Source: Stenogyne calaminthoides
Lineage: Eukaryota > Streptophyta > Magnoliopsida > Lamiales > Lamiaceae
DNA length: 64,000 nt
Assembly: GCA_037126765.1 (NCBI GenBank)
Contig: JBBCBC010000033.1
Coordinates: 13,220,085-13,284,084, forward strand
Direction of reading: 5' to 3'
Shown piece after piece: positions 1-11,578 of the stretch. Under the pieces are notes generated by a model, which was not told where the DNA came from, ran no database searches, and worked only from the letters and a program-made list of their open reading frames with translations. The translations under genes were made by a program, and so were the position numbers. Position 1 is the stretch's first letter; every line of letters begins with the position of its first letter.

Positions 1-2508
1 GAGAGTGCTGTGTCCATGTGATATTGTTCTTTGCTAACACAGCGAACTTCTCCGCTATCGATCTTGTTTCGTCTTCCGGCCTCCTTAGATGGTTCTTTGC
101 CACGAGAAAATTCTTGGGAGATAAGTGGGTAACCTGGCGGAGAGTGCTTCTTTGAACATCTCTGTCATCTTGGTCATGAGCATTGAGCTCATTTCCTCAA
201 CGAGATTTTATCATCTTCGTTCCTCTCCGCCAATTTCACCTCTAGAAATGTAGTTGACTCTGTGCTTCATTTCATTTCAACTGCGAGCTCATCCTTGACT
301 CCCTCCACTTTTCATTGACTTATCTTCCATGGAGGTCATCTGTGAGGTCGAGTGTTTTGGATTAGCACGATTTCTCGAAGAGTGACTAAGACTTTCCATC
401 TTTTGAGCTTGATTGGCAATGTTTCTTCCATCGAGCAATCTTGATCATCATTGGCTCAACCTTCTCAAGTTTCTCCATTAAGGGAGTGAGATCAATTTCA
501 GAACCTTACGCACCTCTGTTTGTTTGATCATCCGAGGTTCGGTACAACCTTCGAGGGTCGGCACCTTTTGAAGCTTCAAAACTTCATCGCGAGCTCTAGT
601 CTCCAAGCGAGCCTCGATCTGTTTATCGAGACAATTTAATTAAAGATAGAACTTTTCATTAACTTTGGCATAATTGTTAATAGTGCCAAAAGGTACTGAA
701 AAGTCTTGCTTGATCTGAGGTTGACCAATTCGGAGTTGATGAACAATAGAAGTCTCCTTTTTCCATCAGGCCCGATCCTCAACATCTCCTGTTGGTCCCC
801 ATCTCCATCTTGAGATTTGTCTCCATTGCTTGGGGCACCAACCCGGTAGCTTTTTTCTCGGCTAACTTCCTCGAACAGTTCATCAAAATCGGAGTTTTTC
901 ATCCTCGGCTTTGTCTTCGAACCGGAGAAGTCGGTCAGAAAAGGATGTCTCCTCATTCCACCAGTCTTAAAGGCAATATAAAGCATCTCGGGAAGAGCGA
1001 TTGAGGATGAAACAGTTGTCCTTAACCAAGAAAACATCTTGTAGATTAGGGTATGAGTGAGCTCGGGGTAGCGGTCAAGAATGAACTGATTCCCCCTTGC
1101 TCCTCCACTCGTATGCGCCCGGCCTCGCCCTTCTTCCATCTCGGGCTCTCTGGTTCGATTGAAACTTGGCGAGGGATCAAGAAGTAGATCACCGGGGAGC
1201 TCATCAAGAATATTACGCTCCCGAGTCTCAAGCAACCTCTCGAAGGTTGTGCGCCAGTCCTCCGTTTGCATCACGAGTGGGTTCTGGGTCCCGGTGACAC
1301 TTCCTCCGGATTGGTTACGAGTTGGCTCTTCAATTTACGCAAGAGCACTTTTTTTCAAAGGAATCTCCCGAGGCCGAGTTCCTTTGAAAATTTTCGAGAA
1401 ATTTTTATGCGAACTTAGAGATGTCTCAAGCACCTCGAGAAGACACGCTCTCGATCTGTTCTTGTGCCTTTGAGATAACTGAGCCAAACTTGCAATGGCG
1501 AACTCGGCGGTTTGGCCCTTAGGTTGAATCTCCCGAGAATCTTTGCCATCTTCATTAGTGAGAACCACCAATCTTCTCGCGCTTTGGGGCAAGGTTCTTA
1601 CCTTCATTATTTTTGCACCTGCTCCATCTTTGCCTCCAACAAAACCTTCCCCCCGGTTTGTTGAGTTTCTTTTCACCAGAATGGTGATTCTACCTTCTTT
1701 TCTCTCTTCCCACGATGGCTCGCTTCTTTGCAAAAGAATGGGTTTAAAGAGAATTTTGGATTTAGGGAATGAGGTCGAATTGGCGAAGATATCCTCCTCC
1801 TCTCGCACATCTCCAAAATATAAGCAATTTTGGTGGCATGGTGGATCTTGCCTTTTATTGAGATCGCCCCGTCAACCTTCTTCAAAAACTTTAGTGCCTT
1901 TCACTCACCGTCCCGAATCAAAAATTTCACCCGGTTGAAGTCGGTGGTGGGTGAGGCCTCTATTACCGCCATCAATCGAGCTTGAGTCTTGATCCGCTCA
2001 AAACTCCCAAAGAAGACTCATGATGCTCTTGCTCACAATATCCATCGGACTGCGATATTGTGGCTTCAAAGTACCTTTTATGCAATGTCGCCTCAAATTT
2101 CACAGATTCTCGGCAATCCTATCTAAGTACTCTGCTCTCTGCAAGAACATATACATCGAGGATCTTCTCCTCTATCACGAGCTCAAAAAACATCATTGAT
2201 TTTTTTGAACTATATCTGAGATCCCTCTCAAAATCGATGTATTTGGATGATTGCTCTAAATGTGATCTGATTATCTTAGAATGCATCTGATCCTCTTCAT
2301 CTATTTTCAAGTTATAGATGAATTCGATTACCCTCTTTTCAAACTCGGTGCGGTAGGCTTGAGACTAGATGGGTGAGTTTAGCTTGATCGAATCATATCG
2401 CAGAGCCTTCTCTTACGGCTTTGAGTTGGTTGTGCTTTCGAGTGAGACAACGAACTCGTACCAAGGATTGTTGGTTTCGGCTAATCTCTCGAACAAGGTT
2501 GGGGCCAT
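1..2508 (-). pseudogene. Envelope-like ORF of family-A SIRE-type copia element, decayed, runs off window
   Basis: This minus-strand coding remnant lies downstream of the RNase H of the same element, where SIRE-type Ty1/copia elements carry an extra envelope-like ORF. The chosen start is the ATG at 2508-2506, giving a protein beginning MAPTLFERLAETNNPWYEF. The frame breaks within about 35 codons and continues as pieces in different frames, including 2310-2119, 1808-1335 and 1274-636. The pieces are charged, Lys/Glu-rich and partly heptad-like, similar in character to the better preserved ORF at 57641-59155. I see no signal peptide or clear membrane segment, so 'envelope-like' rests on position and on family knowledge. 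The 3' end, polypurine tract and 3' LTR would lie left of the window. A fragment of a captured host gene is the alternative. Confidence 0.5.
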
Positions 2509-3214
2509 TTTAGAGAATGATTTGAAGAAATGAAGATTTTAGGGTTTGGGAATTTCTGGGCAAAGGGGATTTATTTGCAGAAGATTTTGGAACGAAGGGT
2601 TTGATAAAATTTTGGCTTGAATGGCTTTATTGGGGTATAAATAGCCGAGATCGTGGGGAATCGCGTTGGTTAGGTGAAAAACAACGGTTGAGATTAATCT
2701 CCAGATTAATCGGAATTATCTGAACCGACGATCGATCTCCGAAAAAGTAAGCCTTGAAACATCCTCATTGGTCATTAATGTAACGAGCATTAAATGATTG
2801 TTGGCCTTCTTTGGAATTTAAAATGATCAAAAAACATTCCTCGGTGTTTTTTGTATTTATTGCGAATGATTCTTGAGTTTCACTTAAGCAATAAATGAGT
2901 CGCATGAGCCATTACTTCTTCGGACTAATTTCCTCTATCGGTCTTCTTCGAGTCTTGACCTTGATAAAATGTCAATTATAATCTCGAAATCTTGAATGGG
3001 TTCGATTAAAAATCTTTAATCTTGACCTTGAAGAATCTGAGTTTTCGAGACTCGATTCGATATTTCCATTTTATCCCGAGCTTCTCATTAGAATTCGAGA
3101 AAACTTCATGCATCCGAAAATCTTCAATTTTTGATTTTACTCTATACACCTGGTTCTAACATCCCTAATTCAATTTGAAAGTTCACGAAATCTTGATTCC
3201 GCCAAAGGTTTAGT
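2509..3214 (-). other. Spacer between RNase H and envelope-like ORF of family-A element
   Basis: About 700 bp with no sustained reading frame separate the RNase H end from the envelope-like start. It contains a TATA-like box at 2636-2643 (TATAAATA on the plus strand, TATTTATA on the minus strand), about 130 bp upstream of the envelope-like ATG in minus orientation. Its orientation is ambiguous, because the plus-strand form is the more canonical one. No other structure was seen. Confidence 0.4.
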
Positions 3215-4630
3215 CAAGATATCAGCTCTTTTGCTTATTAGTATGAATTTTCTCCATCCTTATGTCCTTCTTACCGACATGATCTCCGATGAAGTGATGT
3301 CGATATCCACATGCTTGCATCCGGGTGTGCAATACGGATTTTGTGAAATAGCAATGGCACTATTATTGTCACAAAATATTGGTACTTCATTGGCTACAAC
3401 TTTATAATCCCTTAATTGTTGTGCGAGGCAAAGAATATCGAGCAGCAGCAGCCTTCCTGCAGACCACCATGTATTCAAATTTCGAAGAATCTTGGTTGCA
3501 TCGAGGTCTATTTCTTCGAAAACCAAGATATCGACTTACTTCCTAGAAATTGACACGTTCACGAAGTGGACTTCTGTCATTCTGCAACCTCCATAATCGA
3601 CATCGAGTAACCGGTTAATTCAAGGTTATCATCGATTTGGATATCATAATCCTCTATTCCTTTGTGCCCTTTAAGATACTTCAATATCTTTTTGGCGACC
3701 TCCATGTGACTAGCCTTAGGATTAGCTTGGTATCTTGCACATATCCCAACAGCAAATGTTATATCCGCCCTACTTGCTGTAAGATAGAGCAATGATCCAA
3801 TGATTCCTCTATAATCAGTATGGCTTACTAATTTGCCTTGTAATCGGGATCCATCTTGTAGTTAGTATTCATAGGAATCCTAAGCGTATTGCAGTCTGTA
3901 CACCATATTTGGCAATCGGATCTACGGTGTACTTTATGCGGTTGATGAATATTCCTTCCTTTGATTGTTTCACTTGAAGACCTAGAAAGAAATTCATCTC
4001 TCCCATCATTGACATCTCAAACTTGCCTTTCATCAGTGTTGAAAACTTTTCACACAGCTGATGGTTTGGAGATCCAAAAATGATGTCATCAACATATATC
4101 ACGAACTAGTAAGATATCTTCCCCATCCTCTATCCCTGAGCAGAGTTCTATCAACGATCCTTTGACAAAACCATGGTCAAGAAGGCGAGAAAGAGTATCA
4201 TACCATGCTCCGGTGCTTGCTTAAGACCATACAAAGCTTTTACGAGCACGTAAACTTGGTCATTCTGTTTGAAACCGGGGAGGTTGTTCCACATAAACCT
4301 CTTCTTCACACACCGTTCGAAATGCACTTTTCACATCCATTTGATAGACTGTGAACTTCATGTGGGCAGCATATGCAAGAAACAATCGATGGCTTCTAGT
4401 CTTGCAACACACGCAAAAGGTTTCATCATAATCCAAGTCTTCTTCTTGGGAATAACCTTTGCAACTAGCCTAGCCTTGCCTTGTTTCTCACAATGTTGTT
4501 GTTTTCATCTCTTTTATTCTTGAAAACCCACTTGGTTCCAATGACATTGTGCCTTTTCGGTCTATCTACTAGCTCCCATACTTCATTCCTTGAGAATTGA
4601 TTCATTTCATCTTGCATAAAGAAGGTAATC
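3215..4630 (-). pseudogene. Family-A copia reverse transcriptase and RNase H, frameshifted
   Basis: The enzyme would copy retrotransposon RNA into DNA and remove the RNA strand inside the cytoplasmic particle. On the minus strand, near 4630-4530, the RT start shows the WELV and GTKWVFKNK motifs. YGLKQAP follows near 4240-4220. The catalytic YVDD is at 4096-4085, followed by FGSP and FFLGLQVKQS. The RT C-terminus lies at 3792-3577 (SRADITFAVGICARY). RNase H remains are at 3526-3260 (PIFCDNNSAIAISQNP, CKHVD) and reach an ADILTKPLAE-like end near 3215. The domain is split by many single-base indels, for example near 3300 and 3265, so no polyprotein can be made. Domain order PR-IN-RT-RH identifies Ty1/copia rather than Ty3/gypsy. 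The 3' side joins the spacer and the envelope-like ORF. Confidence 0.88.
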
Positions 4631-5231
4631 AATGAGAATCTTGTAGAGCTTCACCAATCTCATTAGGTTCTTTTCTCCGATGGAAGCGGTGAGAATAGTG
4701 CACTTTCACCATGGAACCTTTTTGTTTTAACACCTTCAGTTAGATCACCCACAATATGACTTGTAGGATGACTATCTAACCATTTCCTTCTTGATGTTCC
4801 CCCTTCAATAGTATCCTCAACATTTGAAATGTTAGGTTCAGTTAAATCAAGTAAACTTCAGGGAACAACAGAAAAGGAGAAAGGGAATCATCTTCCTCGG
4901 GGAAATTCTATTCAGAACATTGTCAGAGACATTTGTTCCCCTTTGGTTGATAGATTCAGAATTTGCCTCAGTTGTGGCCACATCTTCATTGGCATCACAT
5001 ACATGAGTCTGAACTGGTGTCTGTTCAGATTGGTCACCTTTGAAGTGTTGGTTTTCCTGGGTCTCACCATCCTGAGTTCCATCCTGAACTTCTTTATCTG
5101 AGTCTGAGTCACTCCAATCATAGATAGTGAGTGACTTCTTCTTTTCGAGTTCATGGATGATTTATCTTTCGTTTTCAGCTTAATCTGGTGATCCTCTTAG
5201 TCGGTTCATCTCGCATCATGTTCTGTTTCTT
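4631..5231 (-). pseudogene. Family-A pol linker between integrase and RT
   Basis: This variable hydrophilic stretch lies between the integrase C-terminus and the RT start. Minus-strand pieces are rich in Asp, Glu, Gln and Ser, as is usual for the copia IN-RT linker, but no domain is recognisable. A short open piece at 5154-4912 is probably in frame with neither neighbour. It is assigned only by position. Confidence 0.5.
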
Positions 5232-5931
5232 CTAAACACAAATAGATTCATCAAAAACAACATGAGGTGTTTCTTCCACAATAAGAGTCCTACAGTTGTA
5301 AACTATGAAAGCTTTACTGACTTCAGAATATCCTAAGAATATTCCTTCATCACTTTTTATATCAAATGTTTTCAACCCGATCTTTACCATTATTGTGTAT
5401 GAAACACTTGCAACCAAACACACGAAAAGAAAGAAACAAGAGGCTTCCTTTCATTCCAAAGCTCATAGGGTGTTTTGCCTTGACTCTTGGTCGGCATGGA
5501 TCCATTACGAGAGTAGCATGCGGTGTTGATGACCAAATTTAAAATCTTTTAGGAATATCGACCCATTTATCATAGTCCTTGCAGATTTTTTCGAGTCATT
5601 TCTTCTTTCAAAGAACACCATTTTGTTGAGGGGTCCTTGCGGTGATGTTTCATGTGAAATTCCATTTTCGCGACAAGAATCGGATATGATATGATTCATA
5701 AATTCGGTTCCTTTGTCGATCGATTTTGACCACACTCGAATTTTTCTCAATACTGAGCCTTTTCAGTAACTCTGGCAGCTTTATCTGAGTCTCTTTCTTA
5801 CTGAGTAAGAATATGACACAAGTATATCTTGAGTAGTCATCAACTACTACCAATGTGTATTTCACGCCATTTGTGTTCTTTGGTGTTATAGGTCCAAAAA
5901 GATCCATATCACGATGGCGAAGTATTCTCAT
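5232..5931 (-). pseudogene. Family-A copia integrase core and C-terminal region, frameshifted
   Basis: The integrase would insert the cDNA into nuclear DNA. On the minus strand, 5931-5650 gives the rve core with DLFGP, where the first catalytic Asp lies, followed by VVDDYSRYTCVIFL. A shifted frame at 5750-5505 carries GTEFMN (second Asp region, here GTE), NGISHE and an ERRN-like stretch matching the catalytic Glu region. The C-terminal piece at 5423-5232 has IFLGYSEVSKAFIVYN, the GYS-type signature found after the integrase core in copia elements. At least two frame changes separate these pieces, so the gene is dead. It sits directly between the GAG-pre-integrase segment and the RT linker, in the order expected for Ty1/copia. 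Confidence 0.85.
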
Positions 5932-6381
5932 CGGTAGAAACTTCTACTTTGCTTTTAAATGATGCTTTAACTTGTTTTCCTTTCTAGCACGCATCACAAA
6001 TATGTTCCTTACTGAACACTTCATTAGGCAACCCTCTCACAAGAGCTAATCTTGCAAACTTGTTCGGGGTTTTTGAAATTTAGGTGATTCATTCTTTTAT
6101 GCCATAACCAATCGTATATCTGTGGAACTTTTAGCAACTAAACATGTATCTTTAGGAGTTGAACTCCATCGAAGAAGATACACATTCCCTTTTCTTGTAC
6201 CATCAAGAATACTTTTACGTGATGTATCATCTTTCACAAAACATAAGTTCTTAGAGAACTCAACATTGAAACCCCTTATCACGAATTGGCTAATTGAAAG
6301 CAAGTTATGCTTCAATCCGGATACATATGAAACACCATGGATATGAACTCTCGATTTCCAAAGTTCCATATCCTTGATCAA
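5932..6381 (-). pseudogene. Family-A GAG-pre-integrase domain
   Basis: Minus-strand translation at 6381-6097 includes VSYVSGLKHNLLSISQ, a hallmark of the copia protease/GAG-pre-integrase junction. It is followed towards 6000 by a WHKRMNHLNF-like stretch containing the first zinc-binding His residues of the integrase N-terminus. The frame is lost between 6097 and 5931. The segment sits between protease and integrase core, as expected. Assignment is by motif and order. Confidence 0.75.
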
Positions 6382-6914
6382 TCCTTGGAGTTATCTCCAA
6401 AAGTGATTGTGGGCCTCTTTGTTCAACATAGTCCTTTGAGTATCTTCTTGTATCTTGTCATATGTCTTGAACATCCTTTGTCAAGATATATATATCGAGC
6501 ATTTTCATCTCGCTCATCGATTGCCATGTGATCTTTAGTCGATTCGGTGCCCTTGTTTTCCTCTGAAAAAAAGCAGATCCATTCTTAGGTACCCGGTTTG
6601 TGTAGGGTCCTACAAGGTTAGATGTACCTTTCGGAATCCAAATGCGACAACTCTAATCACTTTAGAGTGGCTAATTTGTCTTCCATAAACATCAACATAC
6701 ACATCTACTACTCTAGGTGTCTTAGCGGTTTTACGTGTGTATGTGTGCTAGCTTTAGCATGAACATGGGCTTTTGAATTCTTCTTTGGTTCGGGCCTTCA
6801 TTCAGGATGCTTAGGCTTTTGTGCTTGACGGTCTAAATCTTTGTTGACTCGGGTTGAGTAACCTTTACCCTTAGGCAAGTGGGGTTCAGGTTGCTGTCTT
6901 TGAAATCTGGGTCT
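6382..6914 (-). pseudogene. Family-A copia aspartic protease remnant
   Basis: The protease would cut the Gag-Pol polyprotein. The active-site region reads LDKGCSRHMT on the minus strand, with the Asp codon at 6482-6480. Known copia proteases have D-S/T-G here, so this copy appears to have Lys in place of the Ser/Thr. It continues into a stretch recalling ITFGDNSK before the GAG-pre-integrase region. Upstream sequence towards 6914 is low in information. Frames shift several times. The call is secure for position, moderate for limits. Confidence 0.65.
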
Positions 6915-8979
6915 TCAAAGATCTTGAGGATCTGGGTCTCTTGATTGAGAATGTCTCTCTTGAGTGTTTCTCATCGAGGATTCCTCGATGGTTCGGTGTG
7001 GAGCCTTTCGGGTTTGCATTCTTGGCCCGAGGCTTTGAAGTACTTGCACGAAACTTTCCAACCGGTATTCAGGTTTTCTAGCCTTCACCTGAGGTTTGGG
7101 CTTTCTAACCTGATCATTCAGTTTTACTGAGACCATAAGTTCTTTTCCCTTGTCTACAACCTTGGGCATTACTTCAGTTTGAAGTGTAGGTGCCACTGGT
7201 TTTACAAAGATTGCCTTCTTGCTACTTGATGCAAACATTTAGATGACCTTGTGAGTTCCCCCTGGAATGTATCCCAATCCAGCATTTTATAGTCACAAAT
7301 CTCTGGTAACTCTGAATTTCATCTATTACATTAGATGCTTTATTCAATAGAGTTAACTTCTTATGCACTATCCTCACGATTCAGAGAGTTTCATGCTTCT
7401 CGAGAGAGGTCATTGAACTTAGTTACGATCATTTGAATCTCTTGATTGGATTTCTCTAGCTTTTCGGTTAGGGACATTATCAACTTCTCTTTCTCGAGAG
7501 TTGTACTTTCGAACATCCGGTTCATCAAGTAGCTCCCATTAATTGAGAAGTGATTTGATATTGCTAGAGTCTTTCCATTTTGATTTTTCGACTTTTCGGT
7601 TCCTTATTCTCGCTCTTGAGTTCTATTTAGCGATCCTTGCAAAAACAAAGATAGTCCTTCATCAGATTCTCAAAAGAATCCATCAGTCAAAATGATTGTT
7701 TTCAGTGGAACTTGAAAACTCTTGTGCTAGTGTAGGAGCAACAACAGAGAAAGAAGAGTTTACCTCCTCAATGGCCATCAGACAGATGTCATCACTTTCA
7801 CTGTCTGAGAATATCTCATCTGAAGAGCTAGATCCCTCCTCATAATGTTCTTCTTCTGCAACCATGTCCTTTTTGCTAGAGAACTTTTGGTCTCTTTTAG
7901 CTTGTCTTTCTCTTCTCTCCTTAGCACTCAAATCTGGACAATCATACTGGAAGTGACCTTTCTTCTAGCAATTATAGCATCTGTTGGTATCATCATCCTG
8001 ATCATTTTCTTCCTTGGACTTGGAGTCCTTCTTTCTGGATGAAGATCCTTTGAATTTTCGGAGTCCTTCTTCTTCTCGGTTGATCGTCCTCGGGTTTCTT
8101 ACGGTACTGTGGTTTCTGTAATAGCTTTTGTATTTTCCAAATCTATTTATTAAGTCTGTCAAACCTCCTTGCCATCGTCTTGCTAGCTTTTCCTCAAGCT
8201 CATCTCGATGTTTGGCATGGGGGTTCTCGAACTCTCTAGTTTTTCTGAGGTTTTATCTTTGGCTTTTAAAGCCACATTTTTACTCGATGAAGAATCATCT
8301 TTCTTTGTCACCTTTTTGGATTTCTTATCAATTACAAATTCATAGGCCTTCAAATTTCGGAGGAGACTTGTTGGTATGGCATTGAATTAATGTTCTTGGT
8401 GTTTTCAATCACCCTTTGCATGAATATCCCATTTCTTAGAAAGACCTCTAAGAATTTTCAATGCAACTTCTCTTTGTGGATATTTCTTTCCAAGTGCATT
8501 TAGATCATTCATGATCTTTAGTGAATCGACTTCCAATTTGTCTATTGATTCACCATCATCCATTTCAAAACTATCAAACTTTCCAATTGCCCTTTGAAAG
8601 TTTGTTTTCTTTTTATATGATCGTGCCTTGGCACATTATGATTTAGTGTATCCCATATCTCTTTAGCAGTATTACAGTAAGAGATCATTCCCATCACACC
8701 ATCATCAATTGTACTGTATAGTGTGTCTTTTGCAATATAGTCTAGATTGACTAACTTTCTCTCCTCAGGAGTCAGTTGGTCATCAGACTTAGGAAATTCT
8801 GCTCTAGGATCAATTCTCTCATCTTCTGTTCCTCTGGGATTCACCACAGTAAATTGGAATGGTCCTTGAGAGACCACTCTCCACATACGCTTATGTTTTG
8901 AATACAGATGAGCCTGCATTCTCAGTCTCCATAGGTCATAGTTCTCCACTGAGAACATGGGAAGTTTTTTAGAAGACAT
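6915..8979 (-). pseudogene. Family-A gag with zinc knuckle, decayed
   Basis: Gag would form the virus-like particle and bind RNA. The start at 8979 gives MSSKKLPMFSVENYDLWRLR, the usual N-terminus of plant copia gag, and the N-terminal domain runs to about 8542 with AKEIWDTLN. A CCHC zinc knuckle (C-X2-C-X4-H-X4-C) lies at about 7979-7938, with a stop codon between the second Cys and the His. A Ser/Asp/Glu-rich segment follows at 7931-7683. Basic pieces towards 6915 may be the gag-protease linker. The gene is split by frameshifts. It lies about 120 bp downstream of the PBS. An ATG at 9018 lies upstream in the same frame, but the one at 8979 begins the conserved part. Confidence 0.8.
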
Positions 8980-9099
8980 TTTATCTGATCTTTTGAAAAG
9001 AGAAAAAAAATTCAGCAAATAAGATCAGTTCAGATAGACCACAAGTATTTTTGAAAATAAAACTTTGGTCAACACAGCAGGTGGTCAAGTTGAACCACT

Positions 9100-9111
9100 G
9101 CTATGATACCA
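9100..9111 (-). promoter_or_regulatory. Primer binding site of family-A element
   Basis: Read on the minus strand this is TGGTATCATAGC, two bases inside the LTR end (spacer AG). Known copia PBSs complementary to initiator tRNA-Met read TGGTATCAGAGC, so this copy has one mismatch. It fixes the inner LTR boundary and the element's direction. Confidence 0.85.
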
Positions 9112-9113
9112 CT

Positions 9114-11150
9114 TGTTGGTCCCGGTGCAAACTAGTCTTACACGTGTATGGGGGGGGAATACATGTGTTCAGTGTTTTTAAAACTTTTTCTTACTGAGGT
9201 TAGCTTGGGTCAGATAATCCTGAAGATTAGGTTCTGATAAGCATAGATCGCTCTGAGTCAAAGTCTCATTGAGGCGGTGATCCCGAGTCGCTTTCGGATA
9301 CCTCGAGATAATCTCAACCGAGTCTTGAGTGTCGAGAGATCCTGAGTTGCTTGGATCGAGATAACTAACTTCATGAATCCTCGGAAGAGAGTTGGTTTGG
9401 TAACTATCTGTTCTAGCTACTTTCATCGTCTTGGAATGGTTGGCCCTTTAGTTTATACTCGTTTTAAGCTTTGCTGAAAACCTTCCCTTTATGAAATAGT
9501 GATTAAGTTGTGATTCAATTTACATGCAACTTCAGTGGATTGATTCCAACTGAATATCAGTGAAAAGTATGCTTTCAAAATCAAGTCAATGCAACAGTTA
9601 AGCACAGATAAGGAAAGCAATAAAGAACACAACAATTATAGTGGTTCAGAGACTCAAGCTCCTACATCCACTCTCTCTGATCCTCAGAGAAATTCACTAT
9701 CAACTTCTGAGCTTTCTGACTACCTCGCGTAGTTTACTTACTCAACTCGGCCCTGAGTTTTCTGACTACTCCGCGTAGTTTACTTACTCAACCCGACCTT
9801 GAGTTTTTCGACTACCTCTTTTAGTTTACTTACTCAAACACAAACAAACTTTCGGACTACCCTCAGAGCTTACTAACTTCTCTAGAGTTTTTACGACTAC
9901 TCGCCGTAGTTTACTAACTCTTTACAACTCTTCTCACCAACAAACACACTCCAACTACCTTCTCAAGGGTTTGGGGTTTCTCGGTTGGTTTCAACTAGAT
10001 GAGATATCCTTTACAATGAAGCACAATGCAAAGGGTTAGGATATCTCGACTAAGCTTTGAATAATTCTTATCAAGCTAGGCTTAGTATAGTTAGTTCTCT
10101 TCAATATAGAAGCACTTGGGAAATTCTTGGTTTTTTTGAGTGCTTTAACTTTTGCAAGAATAAGTTTGAGCTCTTGAGTTGCGTATAAATTTCCGTAACC
10201 TTACAATGTAGAGGGTCACCAGTATTTTATAGGCATACACCAAGGTCACTTTTGAAAACTATCCGTTGGAGAGATAAGCCCGTGAGTTTCCTCTTATGGT
10301 GTGTGAGAAACGGCTATATTTAGGGTTTGAAACTCCCTAACATGTTTTTTAGGCAATAGTCTTTTTCATGTAGCGGTCTTCACTTTTTTGCGATCTGGAA
10401 CTTCGTACTTGACATCCTTTTTCAACGACACATCCTTTGTCGATTGTCGATGATGATCTGATGTTGTCTTCCTCTTTTTTACTTTTGTCTCGAGTTAAAG
10501 GTAGACACCTTCTTGGCTCTTTTGGTTACAAACTCGAGTTTGATATAACTTTAACAAACACCGACTTAGTTCCTTTTTATGCGCATTGGAATGTCTTGGC
10601 AATATCTAACTTTCTAAGGAATCGCGATCTTCTCGATATTGCATCCTTAGGATAGATATATTGATTGCCTCTGAACATTCGAGTTCATCTTGAGCATTTA
10701 GTACCTTCTTGAGTCTTGATAATTCTTTGTGCCTTCGATATTCTTGATCTTCAATCTTGATCTTGATCTTGCGTCTTGAGTCTTGAGGGTCTTGAGGTCT
10801 TCGAGTCTTGAGTCGAGTTTCTGAATATTACGGTGATATCTTTGAGTCTTCGTCTTTGAGTCTTGAGTTCCTCGGTATCCTGAGAGTCTTGATATCTCGA
10901 TTTCTTTGAGTCTTTAGATACTTGATTTCATCTTTGAAACTTGATTTTCTTGAAACATCTTGAGTTCTTCAGAGTCTTCAGAACCTATTTTGAACAATAT
11001 CTGCTGACTATACATTTTGCAGATAACATCCTGAATACTCTAAGACTGAATCCTGACTCAACTATCAAGATCATTCTGAACATGTCATACTTAGGGGTTT
11101 TGAGATCTTAATCAAAATCATATATCTTTTATTAAATTCATCTCCCAACA
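9114..11150 (-). repeat. 5' LTR of family-A SIRE-like copia element (2037 bp)
   Basis: In plus reading the LTR begins TGTTGGTCCCGG and ends CTCCCAACA, giving TG...CA ends and 6-bp terminal inverted repeats (TGTTGG/CCAACA). A PBS adjoins the left end, so transcription runs right to left. A second copy, nearly full length, is the solo LTR at 25792-27752. Internal features are a TATA-like CTATAAAA on the minus strand near 10238-10225, a roughly 46-bp minisatellite at 9700-9925, a TCTTGAGT-rich stretch at 10690-10990, and the conserved AGTGG...CCACT motif near 9635-9680 shared with families C and D. There is no second LTR in the window, so a target duplication cannot be checked. Confidence 0.85.
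9700..9925. repeat. 46-bp minisatellite inside family-A LTR
   Basis: Five or so imperfect copies share a GACTACTCCGCGTAGTTTAC core with ACTTACTCAA. The same block recurs in the solo LTR at about 26385-26600, so it belongs to the LTR family and is not a later expansion. Confidence 0.75.
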
Positions 11151-11258
11151 GATTATAACATAATTGACTTTTTCTTTTATTTCTTTAACAATTAATAAAT
11201 ATGTCAGCTGATGCTTTTCAATTGAAGATATTAATTAATTCCATAAAAGAAAACGCTA
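11151..11258. other. Short AT-rich flank
   Basis: The flank begins GATTA next to the family-A LTR. It is AT-rich and nothing else was recognised. Confidence 0.4.
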
Positions 11259-11578
11259 CTCCCGGACCGGAAAAACAAAATCATGATGCCAAGTTATTCC
11301 ATAAAAAAGGAGTTATATGCTTGAAAAAAACTAATTACATTTTAGTTATTCTCGTTTATGTTCTGCGAGCCACTGGCCAATTAAACAAATAAATAAACTT
11401 AAAAAAGTAATCATATAAATAAAATTAAATAAGTTAATCAAATAAATAAACTGAGGTATGAATGAGAACTTATGGCTGACAAAACATTTACCTTCTTTCA
11501 ATTGATATAAATAAAAATAAATATTATGAGAAACTTTATTGTAATTTACTGTAATAATTATTTTTCGGACAAAGGGAG
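11259..11578. mobile_element. Possible Stowaway-like MITE (320 bp)
   Basis: The left end CTCCCGGACCGGAAAAA and the reverse complement of the right end, CTCCCTTTGTCCGAAAAA, are imperfect terminal inverted repeats. TA dinucleotides flank the element at 11257-11258 and 11579-11580. Size, CTCCC ends and TA target fit Tc1/mariner-type Stowaway MITEs. No transposase is present. Confidence 0.5.
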
